DNA from: Flavisolibacter longurius
Lineage (GTDB): Bacteria > Bacteroidota > Bacteroidia > Chitinophagales > Chitinophagaceae
Assembly: GCA_014163555.1 (NCBI GenBank)
Contig: JACJGO010000007.1
Span: forward strand, 62,001 to 126,000
Direction of reading: 5' to 3'
DNA length: 64,000 bases
Part shown: positions 1 through 10,096 of the stretch, piece after piece
Layout: every line of letters starts with the position of its first letter
Numbering within the stretch: position 1 is the stretch's first letter
The notes under the pieces: model-generated
What the model was told of the DNA's origin: nothing
Databases searched by the model: none
Seen by the model: only the letters and a program-made list of their open reading frames with translations
Made by a program: the position numbers and the translations under genes

Positions 1-41
1 GTGTCCTTAATACCCTAAAGAAAAAACGCTGAATCCGTACT

Positions 42-3000
42 ATGAAAAGACTTTTACTTTTCTCCCTGGTCCTGTGGACCCATGGCCTCAATGCGCAAAA
101 AACCGCGCAGTTTATTTCCCTCTCCGAAAATGGCTGGGTAACCGCAGCCAACTGGTCAACTTTCTCCCGTCCGGGTGCTACTGATATTGCCTCTTTTGGC
201 CTGTTGCCCAGCGGAAGTGGTTCCAACAATGGTTGTGTTATCAACTTTAATGACCCTTCCTTCGCTGCAAAAGAATTGGCCGTCGGCGCCATCCGGGTGT
301 TACCTGTCCGCTTACAGGATATGAATATCGGTAACGCTTCGCCCAACAGCGATGGCACTCTGGTCTTAAACGGGCTAACCATCAATAATATACCTGGCGT
401 AGTGGTAGATAACCAGATGCCACTGAACGCTCTAAACCTGAAGGAAGGGATCGTTGGAAACAACCGCTTATTAAATATTGCCCTTGGACAAGAAGCTGTG
501 TTTCTCGGGGTACCGGGAAGCACTACCGAAATCAGCGCCAAGGTTTCCGTCGCCGGTAACGTAACCGTGAACGGCGGAACGCTGAAACTGGCCCGCACCA
601 GTGGTTTTACGTTCCCGGAGACCACCAATTTTAAGGTAGCCAGCGGCACTTTACGCATCAGCACCAACCAGGTTATCAATGACCTGGACCTGGCCCCGGG
701 ATCTATCCTTCAGATCGATGACAATGCCACCCTTACGGTAACCGGAAACTTTTACCAGCGGGGCGCCACCATCCTAAAAACAGGAACGGGCAAAGTGGAT
801 TATACTGCTTCCGGAACCTTGGAATACGTAGGTCTTTTGCCCCAGACCGTCAGCAGCATCGAATGGCCGGTAAAAGGCGGCCCCAAAGATGTGCTCATTG
901 AAAACAAGATGGGGGTGATCCTGTCCGGTGACCGTACCGTCAGCGGCTCTATCTCCGTAAACGGGTTATTGGTAACCGGTACCCATAAAGCCGCAGCAGG
1001 CACGGTAACCGTCAATAGTGGCGGCATGATAAAGGTAGGTTCCACCAGTTCGCAAGGTGCTTTTGAAGGCGCTTTCGGATCGGCAAAAATTACGTTGAAA
1101 GAAGGATCCTGGGTGGAATACAACGGTGCCGGCCGTCAATATCTTTCCGGCCTGGAATACCAGAACCTGTTTATCGACAATCACGGTTTTGGATTAACGT
1201 TAGCCGGTGATGCCACGGTAAAAGGTGAATTGAAAGTGGATGGATTGCTGGAGTTGCCCGGTGCCACCAAAATCGATCTTGCCGGAAAGGCGCTGACCCT
1301 GGGGGGTACCGTCAACGGTTTGATATCGTACAGAGGTTCTGCTGAATCGGGATTGAATATCGCCACCAAACAGGGGATTGGCACTCTGCATTTTGACCAG
1401 GATGCTGACGGTACTTCCAATGCCTTGTCGCAGTTGTCCATTTCTTCGGGCGCAGCCGTTCTGGGTGGAAAACTTCACCTGTTTACCAGATTGAACGTAG
1501 CCGGGGGCAGTATTGACTTAGACAACAAAAACCTGGTGCTAAAATCAACGGCTCAAAAAACGGCCTATGTGGCCGAGATCAAAGGCACCCTGAAAGGGGA
1601 GACCAATGTAACCGTGGAGCGTTTTTCCCCGGCCTGGTCGGGCCGCCGCTACCGCCTGATGACAGCCCCTGTACTGAATACAACCATCAATGATGCTTGG
1701 CAGGAAGGGGACAAATGGAATGGAAACGGTAGTGCCGGTGGAAATGGATATGGTACTCTCATTACCGGTCAATCGCAGGGATCGGCTGCGAACGCGAACA
1801 AAAACGGGTTTGATTTCTGGAGCGCCATTGCCGGCGGGCAGGCCTCTGTACGCGTATATGTACCGTCTTCGTCGGCCAGCGGTGCCACCTGGCAGGGCAT
1901 CACGTCGACGCTAACCCCCAATGCGTTTGACAACCATGAAGCCTACCTGGTATTTATCCGCGGCGACCGTTCGGTAGCCACGGGTACAACAGCGGGTGCC
2001 GCCACCTTGCGTGGAAACGGGAAATTGAAAAGAGGAAGCTTTACCATCCCGGTACCGGCAAAACAAAGCCATACCCTGGTGGGCAATCCGTATGCCGCGC
2101 CGCTGGACTTTAAACTGGTTTATGATGGCAACAACACAAAGATTCAGCCCCATTTCTGGGCCTGGCAGGCAGGCTTGGGAACAGGAACAGGAGGCTACGT
2201 CCTGGTTCGGCCGGTATCGCCGGGGAGTAGCCTATACGAAGCGATTCCTGGCGACGGTTCCAAATCGGTTTCCAACCGCCTGATCCACTCGGGTGAAGGT
2301 GTTTTTCTTCTCCCGGCAAAAGACGCATCCACCACCAATGCCATCACCATTCAGGAAGCGCACAAAGCCACCGGTACGCCGACAATTTCAATTTTCCGCC
2401 AAATGGGAACGGACGAACCGGCCAAGATTTATGTGAACATGTTAACGACGATAGATGGCAATAAAGCCTTGCTGGATGGGATTATGGCAGAATACAGTGC
2501 AACAGGAAGCAGCACCGGCGTGGGCAAATCCGCCAATGCCACGGAAAACCTTTCGATCCTGCGCAACAGCAGCGACATGATTGTAACCGGCGGTCCGCTG
2601 CCGGCCATTACCGATACGTTGAAATTACGGTTATGGAACACCGTGACCAAAGACTACCAGCTCGCGATCCGGACAGATAATTTTACAGGCACGGGGTTGG
2701 CGCCGGTACTGGTTGACCGTTACCTGCAAACGGAAACACCGGTAAGCACCGGCAGTGATATAACCTATCATAATTTCCAGGTAACGGCCGATGCGGGCTC
2801 CCGGAACCAACAGCGTTTTTACATTAGCTTTCAAAAAAACATTACGCTTCCGTTGGTGATAACCTCTATCCATGCGGAAGTCAAACCGGCCGGCAATGTG
2901 GCGGTTAACTGGCGGGCTGCCGATGAAACGGGCATCACCTCGTACCAGGTTGAGCGTTCCTTCGACGGGAATAACTTTACAACGCTGGCAACCCTCGCGG

Positions 3001-3404
3001 CTCGTGTGGGTTCGGGTGACCAGTCGTATGCTTACCTCGATTCGCAGGCTTCGTTACTGAATTATTACCGGGTTCGCATGACGGGTACAGCTGGGGAAGT
3101 GAAGTATTCAAGTATTGTAAAAACCATGCTCCCAAAAAATAGTGAAAGCTTTACGCTTTATCCCAACCCGGTCAGGGGTTCAAACTTTAACCTGCAGTTT
3201 TTAAACAAACAAAAGGGGACGTATACACTGAACCTTTATACCATCACGGGCCAGGTGGTGATGACAACAACGATTCTACACCGCGGAGGAACGGCAACCG
3301 AGTTGGTGACCCTGGCTGAAAGTGTACGGCCGGGAAACTATAAACTGGAGGTAAAAAGCGAGACTGGGTTAAAAGAATTTCTGACTGTCAGTTTACTAAA
3401 ATAA
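42..3404 (+). CDS. Giant secreted surface protein 1 with T9SS sorting domain
   Basis: Predicted 1120-residue exported protein. Residues 1-18 form a signal peptide with a Lys-Arg n-region, a Leu-rich core and a cleavage site near NA|Q. Residues about 20-520 are Gly/Thr/Asn/Val-rich with repeated short beta-strand patterns (GTLxxNG, VEYNGAG), as in beta-helix or adhesin-like passengers. From about residue 523 comes a roughly 600-residue module shared with the three other giants in this window: [65 protein letters not shown] fibronectin-like stretch (YQVERSFDG) follows, then a type A T9SS sorting domain at about 1037-1120 with LYPNPV. Only 41 bases precede the start, so its promoter is probably outside the window. 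A hairpin terminator follows the stop. The protein is likely exported by Sec and the T9SS and anchored at the surface. Its molecular function is not known; adhesin or matrix protein is an inference. Confidence 0.9.
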   Translation: MKRLLLFSLVLWTHGLNAQKTAQFISLSENGWVTAANWSTFSRPGATDIASFGLLPSGSGSNNGCVINFNDPSFAAKELAVGAIRVLPVRLQDMNIGNASPNSDGTLVLNGLTINNIPGVVVDNQMPLNALNLKEGIVGNNRLLNIALGQEAVFLGVPGSTTEISAKVSVAGNVTVNGGTLKLARTSGFTFPETTNFKVASGTLRISTNQVINDLDLAPGSILQIDDNATLTVTGNFYQRGATILKTGTGKVDYTASGTLEYVGLLPQTVSSIEWPVKGGPKDVLIENKMGVILSGDRTVSGSISVNGLLVTGTHKAAAGTVTVNSGGMIKVGSTSSQGAFEGAFGSAKITLKEGSWVEYNGAGRQYLSGLEYQNLFIDNHGFGLTLAGDATVKGELKVDGLLELPGATKIDLAGKALTLGGTVNGLISYRGSAESGLNIATKQGIGTLHFDQDADGTSNALSQLSISSGAAVLGGKLHLFTRLNVAGGSIDLDNKNLVLKSTAQKTAYVAEIKGTLKGETNVTVERFSPAWSGRRYRLMTAPVLNTTINDAWQEGDKWNGNGSAGGNGYGTLITGQSQGSAANANKNGFDFWSAIAGGQASVRVYVPSSSASGATWQGITSTLTPNAFDNHEAYLVFIRGDRSVATGTTAGAATLRGNGKLKRGSFTIPVPAKQSHTLVGNPYAAPLDFKLVYDGNNTKIQPHFWAWQAGLGTGTGGYVLVRPVSPGSSLYEAIPGDGSKSVSNRLIHSGEGVFLLPAKDASTTNAITIQEAHKATGTPTISIFRQMGTDEPAKIYVNMLTTIDGNKALLDGIMAEYSATGSSTGVGKSANATENLSILRNSSDMIVTGGPLPAITDTLKLRLWNTVTKDYQLAIRTDNFTGTGLAPVLVDRYLQTETPVSTGSDITYHNFQVTADAGSRNQQRFYISFQKNITLPLVITSIHAEVKPAGNVAVNWRAADETGITSYQVERSFDGNNFTTLATLAARVGSGDQSYAYLDSQASLLNYYRVRMTGTAGEVKYSSIVKTMLPKNSESFTLYPNPVRGSNFNLQFLNKQKGTYTLNLYTITGQVVMTTTILHRGGTATELVTLAESVRPGNYKLEVKSETGLKEFLTVSLLK

Positions 3405-3443
3405 ACACCAAAAAACAATTTTTTCTCAATTAAATATGATAAG

Positions 3444-3484
3444 AGGAGTTACAAATATTCAATTTTGTAGCTCCTTTTTCTTTT
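3444..3484 (+). terminator. Rho-independent terminator after giant protein 1
   Basis: An 11-bp stem pairs GGAGTTACAAA (3445-3455) with TTTGTAGCTCC (3464-3474), with one G-T wobble and an 8-base loop, followed by TTTTTCTTTT. It lies about 40 bases after the stop of the first giant gene and before the small downstream gene, so the two are probably separate transcripts. Confidence 0.85.
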
Positions 3485-3518
3485 AGCCCTGTTATTAACA
3501 ATGCGGATATTTTTCTGC

Positions 3519-3538
3519 TATATTTGAGTTTAATTTTG
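3519..3538 (+). promoter_or_regulatory. Candidate tandem Bacteroidota -7 boxes before the PID-CTERM-like gene
   Basis: TATATTTG (3519-3526) and TAATTTTG (3531-3538) both match the TAnnTTTG -7 consensus known from Bacteroidota. No clear TTTG -33 box sits at the right distance, and both boxes are very close to the ATG at 3543, so the second would give an almost leaderless message. The region is AT-rich, so chance matches are possible. Confidence 0.3.
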
Positions 3539-3542
3539 GTGT

Positions 3543-3848
3543 ATGTGGATTGATCGGAAATTCCTTATTGTATTTTTTCTTCTACTGGGATCTTTTTCCT
3601 TGGGAATACAAAAGGCTTCTGCACAATTTGGTGACCCACCTTCTGATGATGATCCGCCTACGGGCGATTGTTATGTAATTTGTAATCCCGATACCGGCGA
3701 GTGTCCTCCGTTACCACCGCATTGCATTCCGATAGATGGCGGCTTGGCTTTATTACTGGCTGCCGGTGCTGGATATGGTTTTTTACGAAATCGCCCATCG
3801 AATCGAAGAGACCAGAGTGATACCCCAAAACACGACTGCAAATATTAA
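3543..3848 (+). CDS. Small PID-CTERM-like surface-sorted protein
   Basis: Predicted 101-residue protein. Residues 1-27 form a signal peptide (hydrophobic core FLIVFFLLLGSF, cleavage near ASA|Q). The short mature part is rich in Pro, Asp and Cys (DDDPPTGDCYVICNPDTGEC). Near the C-terminus comes PIDGGLALLLAAGAGYG, followed by a basic stretch (FLRNRPSNRR). This has the layout of the PID-CTERM tail known in Bacteroidota: PIDGG motif, short hydrophobic helix, positive cluster, which is thought to be a protein-sorting signal. An unusual point is that the tail continues about 20 residues past the helix. No sorting enzyme is visible in the window. It stands alone between a terminator upstream and a 436-base gap downstream. 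The signal peptide and tail are clear; any role in the cell envelope is inference. Confidence 0.75.
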   Translation: MWIDRKFLIVFFLLLGSFSLGIQKASAQFGDPPSDDDPPTGDCYVICNPDTGECPPLPPHCIPIDGGLALLLAAGAGYGFLRNRPSNRRDQSDTPKHDCKY

Positions 3849-4284
3849 TTCTATTCTATTCAAGACACGGAAGCAAACGTCATGAAATGAAATTGATTCG
3901 ATTCTAATCCGTCAATTTACTTTCAGCTCATGTTATAATTTACGAAAAGAACATTTCGCTTCCTTTTTACGATAGTTATAAAAGTAATGTACATCGTAAC
4001 GCCAGACAGTCTTCCATTCAGTTTTCAATATTTGATGTATTGGAAGATAGGTTGGCAGTAAGAATAAATTTTTATAAATTATTATAAAAATTTATATTTG
4101 TTTTCGTGTGCCTGCCTTGCTGCTTTCTGCTCGAACGCAACCAATATCAGAACAGACCTCTTGCTGACCTTTTCACGGATAGAATAGCCAGGACCTAGTT
4201 AAACAGGTCCACAGATTCTGGCAATCGATTGTTTCCTATGGATGCCTTAAGCGTACCGATTAGGACAACAAAACCAACTGCAAT
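3849..4284. other. Non-coding leader of giant protein 2
   Basis: This 436-base stretch has no convincing gene. Its first part is AT-rich. Around 4063-4100 there is a run of A/T with a self-complementary AAATTTTTATAA / TTATAAAAATTT stretch, ending in a TATATTTG box. The last 180 bases are of mixed composition and would be the 5' untranslated leader of the next giant gene. Confidence 0.6.
4093..4100 (+). promoter_or_regulatory. Candidate -7 box for giant protein 2
   Basis: TATATTTG matches TAnnTTTG exactly, 185 bases before the ATG at 4285. There is no good TTTG -33 box at 17-20 bases upstream; the region there is a run of A and T. An in-frame stop at 4261-4263 shows that the long leader is not translated in the gene's own frame. 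Confidence 0.35.
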
Positions 4285-7200
4285 ATGAATCATCCTGCTG
4301 CCTCTATTCTTCTTGTGGCTTGTTCAGCTGTGCCTTTACTGCATACCATAGCACAACAAACCATTTCTGTCGTCAACACACCAATTGTGCAAAACTTTAA
4401 CACCCTGCCCGGCACCGGTGCTGACTTGCCTGCAATGGGCAGCATCTTCACGGAAGGATGGTCCTTTCTGGAAAACGGCACGGCCAAAAATGCACTTTTT
4501 GGGACCGGCAATGGCAGCAGCAATACAGGTGACACTTATAGTTTTGGTACCACAGCCAGCATAGAAAGAGCCTTTGGTATGCTGCAATCCGGCAGTGTAA
4601 CCACCATCATCGGCTATAAATTCATGAACAATACAGGCCAAACCATTTCCTCGATCCGGATCGGGTTTGCAGGAGAACTGTGGCGGTTTAGTGCTTCGGC
4701 CGATGCCTTGGCCTTTTCTTACCAGGTGGGTAATGTCGCACTGGATGCCGGAACGGGTTGGAACCTTGTATCTGCACTTTTGTTTTCCACGCCGGCTACG
4801 GGAACTGGTATGGTGGATGGAAACAGCTCCACCTATCGAACGGCCCTCTCCCCGGTAACAATTACGGGATTGACGATAGCGCCGGGTGCGGTAGTAACCT
4901 TCCGCTGGGTCGATGCCACCGCTACAAATTCAGCCGGCATGGCCATCGATGATTTTAGCCTGACGCTTTTTCCGGCTTTTACCGGTTATTTCAGGAGCCG
5001 CGGAAGTGGCGATTGGAATGACGCCAACGCCTGGGAGATCAGCAACGATAACCTTTCGTGGTCACCAACAGCCACGGTGGTGCCGTCAAGCCTCGCAGCA
5101 GGTATCATGGTCCAGACGAACCATACCCTGGCCATAACCAACAACACCTCTGTCAATAAACTATCCGTTCAACCAGGTGGGAAACTGGTCTGGTTAGCTG
5201 GAACCTTAACGGTAGCAGATGGGCCGGGAGAGGACTTTGTCATACAGGGTGCGGGCAGCGAATGGGAAGTGGCTACCAATGCAAGTCCTGTACTTATAGG
5301 GGCAGCCTCTGTTCGGGTAGGGTCGGGCGCCATACTAAAACTGAACGGCACCAATAATGTTTTAGCCTATCACGGCAATGCGTACACGTATGGCGACAAA
5401 GCCGTCTTTGAATACAGTAACACGGCTTCGCCAAACATCACCGGTACATTTTTTAGCCTGCAGGATGCCGGTGCCATTCCCGTTTTCCGGTACAATTCAC
5501 CCGTACTAACTTCTCTCGGCGGAAGCGGGGCGACCGTGGTGAATGGAAGGGTAGAGATAGTAACGGGGAGAACGCTTAACCTGAATGGGGTAACAGGAGC
5601 CCTGGTTCTGCGAAACGGAATAACCGGCGATGGGAACATCAGTTCACTGACCAACATGCAACTAACAGGTTCTACCGCTATTCTCGGAGGTACAGGCACG
5701 ATAAACTCTCACCTGACCATTCAGCCGGGTTGCACTGCCACTGTTCTTGCCGATAAGGTTTTTTCAGCGGGCCGAAACATAACGGTAAACGGGGTTCTGG
5801 ATTTCGAAATACGTCAGTTTCGAACGGTTTCCGGAACGGCTACGCTTGTTAACAATGCAACAGGCGTTCTCAAAACGGCAAGTCCTTTTGGTTTACTTTC
5901 CGAAAACGGTTCCCTGAAAACGGGTGCCTTCACCCTGAATTTTTCAGCCGGTTCTACGGTTGAATATACCGCAGCAGCTAACCAGCAGGTTTCCATCCTC
6001 AATGTACCGGCCTACCAAAATCTTCTTCTTTCCGGTATGGGTACAAAATCAGTGCAAAGTGGCGGAAACCTGGTTATACAGTCCGCCTGCACGATACAAC
6101 CGGGTTCTATTCTGGCATTAACCGGTAACGCTGCTGAAAATGTATACCTGAACAACAATGCATTGCTGGATGTCAAAGCGGGGGCCACCTTCGACAACGG
6201 TGGTGAAAGCAGCATCACCGCCTCCGCAGGAACGCCTTCTGTTCTGATTGCGGGAACTTTCCGCACAAGGGATGCGCAGGGCTTTACCGGGTCCGGTGCG
6301 GCTATCCCTTCCATCATTCCGGTGCTCTCCAATGGGTCCACCATCGAATACGGTCGGTCTGGCGATCAGGACATCCAGGCAACCCTGACCTACCATCACC
6401 TGGCCTGCAGTGGAGCCGGTATCAAAACGCCTTCAAACGCTGTTACGCTGAACGGTACGGTAACGGTTAGTGAATCAGCGGTGTTGAATGGCGCTTTCCA
6501 CACAATCGGTGGCCCTCTCAATAACCTGGTCATGACAGGAACAAGCCGCCTGGTTGTCGGTGTTACGGGAACCCAGCCGGCTATGGGAGGAAATTATTCA
6601 CTTTCATCCGGAACGACCATCGAATTTGCCAACAATAACAATACGACGGCAACCATCCGGCAGGGCGGTAGTCCTGTTATTTCGTATGCAAACATCGAGA
6701 TAACCGGAAGCAACATAACGGCGCCGCACAGTGGCATCACGCTGCAAGCGGGTGCAACCTTCAGCGTGAAAAACGGCGGCACGCTGAAGCTGACGTCCGT
6801 TAACGGCCTGCATGCCGCTTCCGGTGCGGCGGTTCTCACCAGCAATTCGCCGGCACTTGTTTTGGAACCCGGGTCTACCATCGAATACGGTGGCGGGGCG
6901 CAATCCATCACCAGTCTGGCGTACCATCATCTCATTATCTCCGGCACGGGGGCTAAAACGGCTTCAACCCCGTTTTCGGTTTCGCAAACCTTTACCCGGA
7001 GTGGTGATGCCACCTTGCTCGGAAACAGCCCGGTGTATGGCGCGGGAGCCACCCTTGCGTATGTTGACGGTGCCGCGGGGCGTACCTACACGCAGGTGTT
7101 GGAGTGGCCGGTGGTTTATCCACCGCAAAACATACGGGTAAATTTAACCGGTTCTGGCCTGCCAGCCTTGCGGTTAAATAGGAACCAGGCAATTCCGGGA

Positions 7201-9357
7201 GACGTCACCCTGGTAGCCGGTTCCCTGCAGCTGGACGGCTATCACCTCGAAATCAGCGGAAGTCTGTCCGGCGGCGGAACACTAACAGGGAGCCCTGTTT
7301 CTGCATTGACGTTTCAGGACGGCAACAGTACGGTAAGGTTTACCCAGTCGGTAGACGGAACCTCCAATGCGTTGGCTTCGCTGGCAGTCAGGAAAGGGGC
7401 CATTCGGCTGGGGAATAGGCTTCAGGTTTACGAAGTTTTGGACCTTGCAGGTGGCAGCCTGGATCTGAATCATCAATCACTCGTGTTGAAATCCGGCCCG
7501 GTACAAACCGCACGGGTAGCGGAACGCAAAGGAGCGTTAGTGAACGCAACAAACGTAACGGTGGAACGCTATATAGCGGGTACGTATCCGCGTCGGTGGC
7601 GGCTGCTCACGGCTCCTGTCACCGGAGGCTCTGTCCAGGCAGCCTGGCAGGAGGGGCGAACCTGGAACGGTGGTGCCAGTGATAATGCTTCGCCGGGCTA
7701 TGGAACACTGATCACCGGGCAGCAACAAGGCACGGCCGTTGTGGCCAATGCAGCGGGTTTTGATTTCTGGACCCAGGTCGCCGGTGCCCAGGCATCCATC
7801 CGGCGGTACCAGGGTAGTTCGTCATCTTCGGCCGCTTCCTGGCAACCGTTGTCCTCAACACATGCCTACAATTTTACCAACGGGGAGGCTTATTTGCTTT
7901 TTGTTCGCGGCGACCGTTCCGTTTCGGTTTCTGGTGGCGGAAGTACCGTGCTAAGAGCCACAGGTGGGCTGAAAGAATTCTCCACCATAACCGTTCCGGT
8001 AAATACGACAAATAGCCATACGCTGGTAGGCAACCCCTATGCGTCACCGTTGCATTTCCGTAAACTCCACCAGGATAATGCAGGCGTCATAAAGCCTTAT
8101 TTCTGGATCTGGCAGGCAGCCTTGTCCGCTACCGGCGGCTATGCCCTGGTAAAACCGGTTACTGAAGGAAGTGCGTTTTACGAAGTAATCCCCTCCGGAA
8201 GCAATGTGGGTACACCCGTGGAGCCGGTTATTCATTCGGGGCAAGGTTTCTTTGTGGTTCCCGCAGTGGCGCCAACGTCTTCGAATCTGGTGATTCAGCA
8301 GGCACACAAAACGGCGGATAATCCTACGGTCTCCGTCTTGCGGGAAACAGGTGGGGAACCTGCGAAACTATACATAAATTTTTTTGCATCCGGCAGTAAC
8401 GAGGAGACCTTGCTTGATGGCGTTTTGTTGCAGTGGGAAAAGGATGCCAATCGCCTTCCGCTGGAAAGTATTGGCAAAGCCATAAACAGTGGCGAAAATC
8501 TCTCTATTCATCAACCGGGCAAAGACTGGCTGGTAAAGCAGGAGCCAATGCCGGACAGGGATGGTGAAATTCAGTTGCGGATCTGGAACACAACGCCGCG
8601 TACCTATAAATTTCAGATAAGCTGTCAAAATCTGGGTGGGCAGGGCCAACGGCTCTGGTTATTGGATCGTTACCGGGAGAAAGAAATACCGCTGATTCCG
8701 GGCAACTCGAGCCATGCATACGAGTTTACCATCAACAGCGAGGAGGCTTCCCGTGACCCGCTTCGGTTTAAAATCATTTACAGGGTTTCGGTGACACTTC
8801 CGCTACCGGTGCAACTGACCAACCTGAAAGTGGTAGAGAAAGAAAACGGTGTGCAGGTAGCCTGGGAGGGAAGGGGCGAAGAGCGGAAAGGGTCGTATAC
8901 GATCGAACGGTCACCGGATGGGCAGCATTTCTTACCGTTAGGCAAACTGCCTGCGAAAGGAGGCGCAGGCCCCAACGCGTATGCCTTCCCGGACCTTCAG
9001 CCATTGCCTCTAAATTTTTACCGGGTAAAGTGCGAAGAAGCAGATGGATCCTACCACTATTCCGCCGTGGTAAAATGGGCCAAAGGGACGGTTAGGGAAG
9101 GTGTTGTGATTTTTCCCAATCCTGTAACAGGCGGCAAGATGCAGGTGCAGCTGCGGGCAAAGCCCAAAGGTCGGTATAAGTTTCTTGTGTATACGCTGGA
9201 TGGCAAGGCGGTCTGGCAGCATCCTTTTGACCATGTCGGCGGTACGGCGACCCTTGTTTTGGACACCGGTAGAAACTGGCCGGCTGGCATTTACACAATG
9301 GAGATCAGGTGTGTAGGAGGGAAGCCAGAGCGTCTGGCTATTTTTTATTGGCCGTAA
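4285..9357 (+). CDS. Giant secreted surface protein 2 with T9SS sorting domain
   Basis: Predicted 1690-residue exported protein. The N-terminus has a hydrophobic export signal ending near TIAQ, unusual in having no Lys or Arg before the core. The start is fixed by an in-frame stop 24 bases upstream. Residues about 25-230 look like a beta-sandwich (NFNTLPGTG at the start, AIDDFSLT at the end), resembling domains at the N-termini of other secreted Bacteroidota proteins. SGDWNDANAWE (about 237) opens a long parallel-beta, Gly/Thr/Asn-rich stretch with repeated GSTIEYGG-like rungs up to about 1090. The conserved C-terminal module covers about 1091-1600 ([67 protein letters not shown]). The T9SS sorting domain is at about 1608-1690 (IFPNPV). 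Surface anchoring is well supported; the ligand or function is unknown. Confidence 0.9.
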   Translation: MNHPAASILLVACSAVPLLHTIAQQTISVVNTPIVQNFNTLPGTGADLPAMGSIFTEGWSFLENGTAKNALFGTGNGSSNTGDTYSFGTTASIERAFGMLQSGSVTTIIGYKFMNNTGQTISSIRIGFAGELWRFSASADALAFSYQVGNVALDAGTGWNLVSALLFSTPATGTGMVDGNSSTYRTALSPVTITGLTIAPGAVVTFRWVDATATNSAGMAIDDFSLTLFPAFTGYFRSRGSGDWNDANAWEISNDNLSWSPTATVVPSSLAAGIMVQTNHTLAITNNTSVNKLSVQPGGKLVWLAGTLTVADGPGEDFVIQGAGSEWEVATNASPVLIGAASVRVGSGAILKLNGTNNVLAYHGNAYTYGDKAVFEYSNTASPNITGTFFSLQDAGAIPVFRYNSPVLTSLGGSGATVVNGRVEIVTGRTLNLNGVTGALVLRNGITGDGNISSLTNMQLTGSTAILGGTGTINSHLTIQPGCTATVLADKVFSAGRNITVNGVLDFEIRQFRTVSGTATLVNNATGVLKTASPFGLLSENGSLKTGAFTLNFSAGSTVEYTAAANQQVSILNVPAYQNLLLSGMGTKSVQSGGNLVIQSACTIQPGSILALTGNAAENVYLNNNALLDVKAGATFDNGGESSITASAGTPSVLIAGTFRTRDAQGFTGSGAAIPSIIPVLSNGSTIEYGRSGDQDIQATLTYHHLACSGAGIKTPSNAVTLNGTVTVSESAVLNGAFHTIGGPLNNLVMTGTSRLVVGVTGTQPAMGGNYSLSSGTTIEFANNNNTTATIRQGGSPVISYANIEITGSNITAPHSGITLQAGATFSVKNGGTLKLTSVNGLHAASGAAVLTSNSPALVLEPGSTIEYGGGAQSITSLAYHHLIISGTGAKTASTPFSVSQTFTRSGDATLLGNSPVYGAGATLAYVDGAAGRTYTQVLEWPVVYPPQNIRVNLTGSGLPALRLNRNQAIPGDVTLVAGSLQLDGYHLEISGSLSGGGTLTGSPVSALTFQDGNSTVRFTQSVDGTSNALASLAVRKGAIRLGNRLQVYEVLDLAGGSLDLNHQSLVLKSGPVQTARVAERKGALVNATNVTVERYIAGTYPRRWRLLTAPVTGGSVQAAWQEGRTWNGGASDNASPGYGTLITGQQQGTAVVANAAGFDFWTQVAGAQASIRRYQGSSSSSAASWQPLSSTHAYNFTNGEAYLLFVRGDRSVSVSGGGSTVLRATGGLKEFSTITVPVNTTNSHTLVGNPYASPLHFRKLHQDNAGVIKPYFWIWQAALSATGGYALVKPVTEGSAFYEVIPSGSNVGTPVEPVIHSGQGFFVVPAVAPTSSNLVIQQAHKTADNPTVSVLRETGGEPAKLYINFFASGSNEETLLDGVLLQWEKDANRLPLESIGKAINSGENLSIHQPGKDWLVKQEPMPDRDGEIQLRIWNTTPRTYKFQISCQNLGGQGQRLWLLDRYREKEIPLIPGNSSHAYEFTINSEEASRDPLRFKIIYRVSVTLPLPVQLTNLKVVEKENGVQVAWEGRGEERKGSYTIERSPDGQHFLPLGKLPAKGGAGPNAYAFPDLQPLPLNFYRVKCEEADGSYHYSAVVKWAKGTVREGVVIFPNPVTGGKMQVQLRAKPKGRYKFLVYTLDGKAVWQHPFDHVGGTATLVLDTGRNWPAGIYTMEIRCVGGKPERLAIFYWP

Positions 9358-10096
9358 CGGGTGAGGAGAACATTCCATTTGCATCGGTGCCTGTTTTCTC
9401 AGCCTGGATATGAAAGAAAGGCAAGTGGCTTGCCCGTGTTGCCCCTTTTCTTCCTTCCGGCTTGCCACTGGTCATTATACGCCAGGGCGAAGCGGCGGAC
9501 TTTCGTGCCCACCTTTTCAAAAAGCGGAGGCACAGCAAATGTACCGCCTTGGCCCTTCGTAAGAGAGAGGGGATCGATAGGCGTCCTGGATACAGGCCGG
9601 CTGCAGTAAGAAGCCACCCTTTCTATCCCTTCTTTGTCATCGTGAGGAGCGATTGTGCTCCGAGCCTGATATAGAACCCTGAAAAACAGGCAGATGGCAA
9701 TCATCTGCCCGGCTAAGGAAAAACTTTGATGGGTATCTATGAATTTCTTATTATATTAATTATCTTGCAGCCGATTCCAACCTGCCGAAAAACTGCTTCC
9801 GGTTCCTTTGAAATTAACCCCTTTCCAATTTTCTTCGAAAGCCCTATTGAAAACTGTCGCCGATCCGCATGCTAGGAGTAGCCCGGAAGGTTGTGGTTTT
9901 CCCATTTCCTGGAAGAACTACTCATCTTAACAATGACTATTCATGCAACCCGGGTTATGAAGAATGCATTCTTTTTAATGGATTTTTACGCTGCGCCACA
10001 TACATGTGTGCAAGCCTCGCTGCCATTTTTACGTACAAGTATTTCACATATTCTCTACACTGCTGTTCATTATGCTTCAACCACTAACCATGCTTT
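9358..10096. other. Long non-coding leader before giant protein 3
   Basis: This 739-base gap shows no gene I can support; short open frames on both strands overlap each other and have no recognisable sequence. It holds a small hairpin GGCAAG-TGG-CTTGCC at 9420-9434, which could weakly terminate the upstream gene but has no adjacent T-run. It also holds GGAGC-GATTGT-GCTCC around 9646-9661, a perfect 8-bp hairpin at 9689-9709, and TTATCTTGCA at 9760-9769, which also occurs upstream of giant protein 4. The GC content is high up to about 9715 and drops afterwards. Confidence 0.6.
9689..9709. repeat. Intergenic hairpin
   Basis: GGCAGATG (9689-9696) pairs perfectly with CATCTGCC (9702-9709) around a 5-base loop. 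It is next to a second small hairpin, CCTGAAAAACAGG. There is no T-run on the + side, so I do not call it a terminator. It may be a leftover of a repetitive intergenic element. Confidence 0.5.

Noticed and set aside
4285-4360. Lipoprotein signal (LVAC) in giant protein 2
   Set aside because: The Cys is at residue 13, in the middle of the hydrophobic stretch, without basic residues before it. A normal cleavage near TIAQ plus a T9SS tail explains the sequence better.
9358-10096. Overlapping short frames on both strands in the 739-base gap, up to 152 codons
   Set aside because: They conflict with each other, have no recognised motif, and the region carries hairpins more typical of non-coding sequence.
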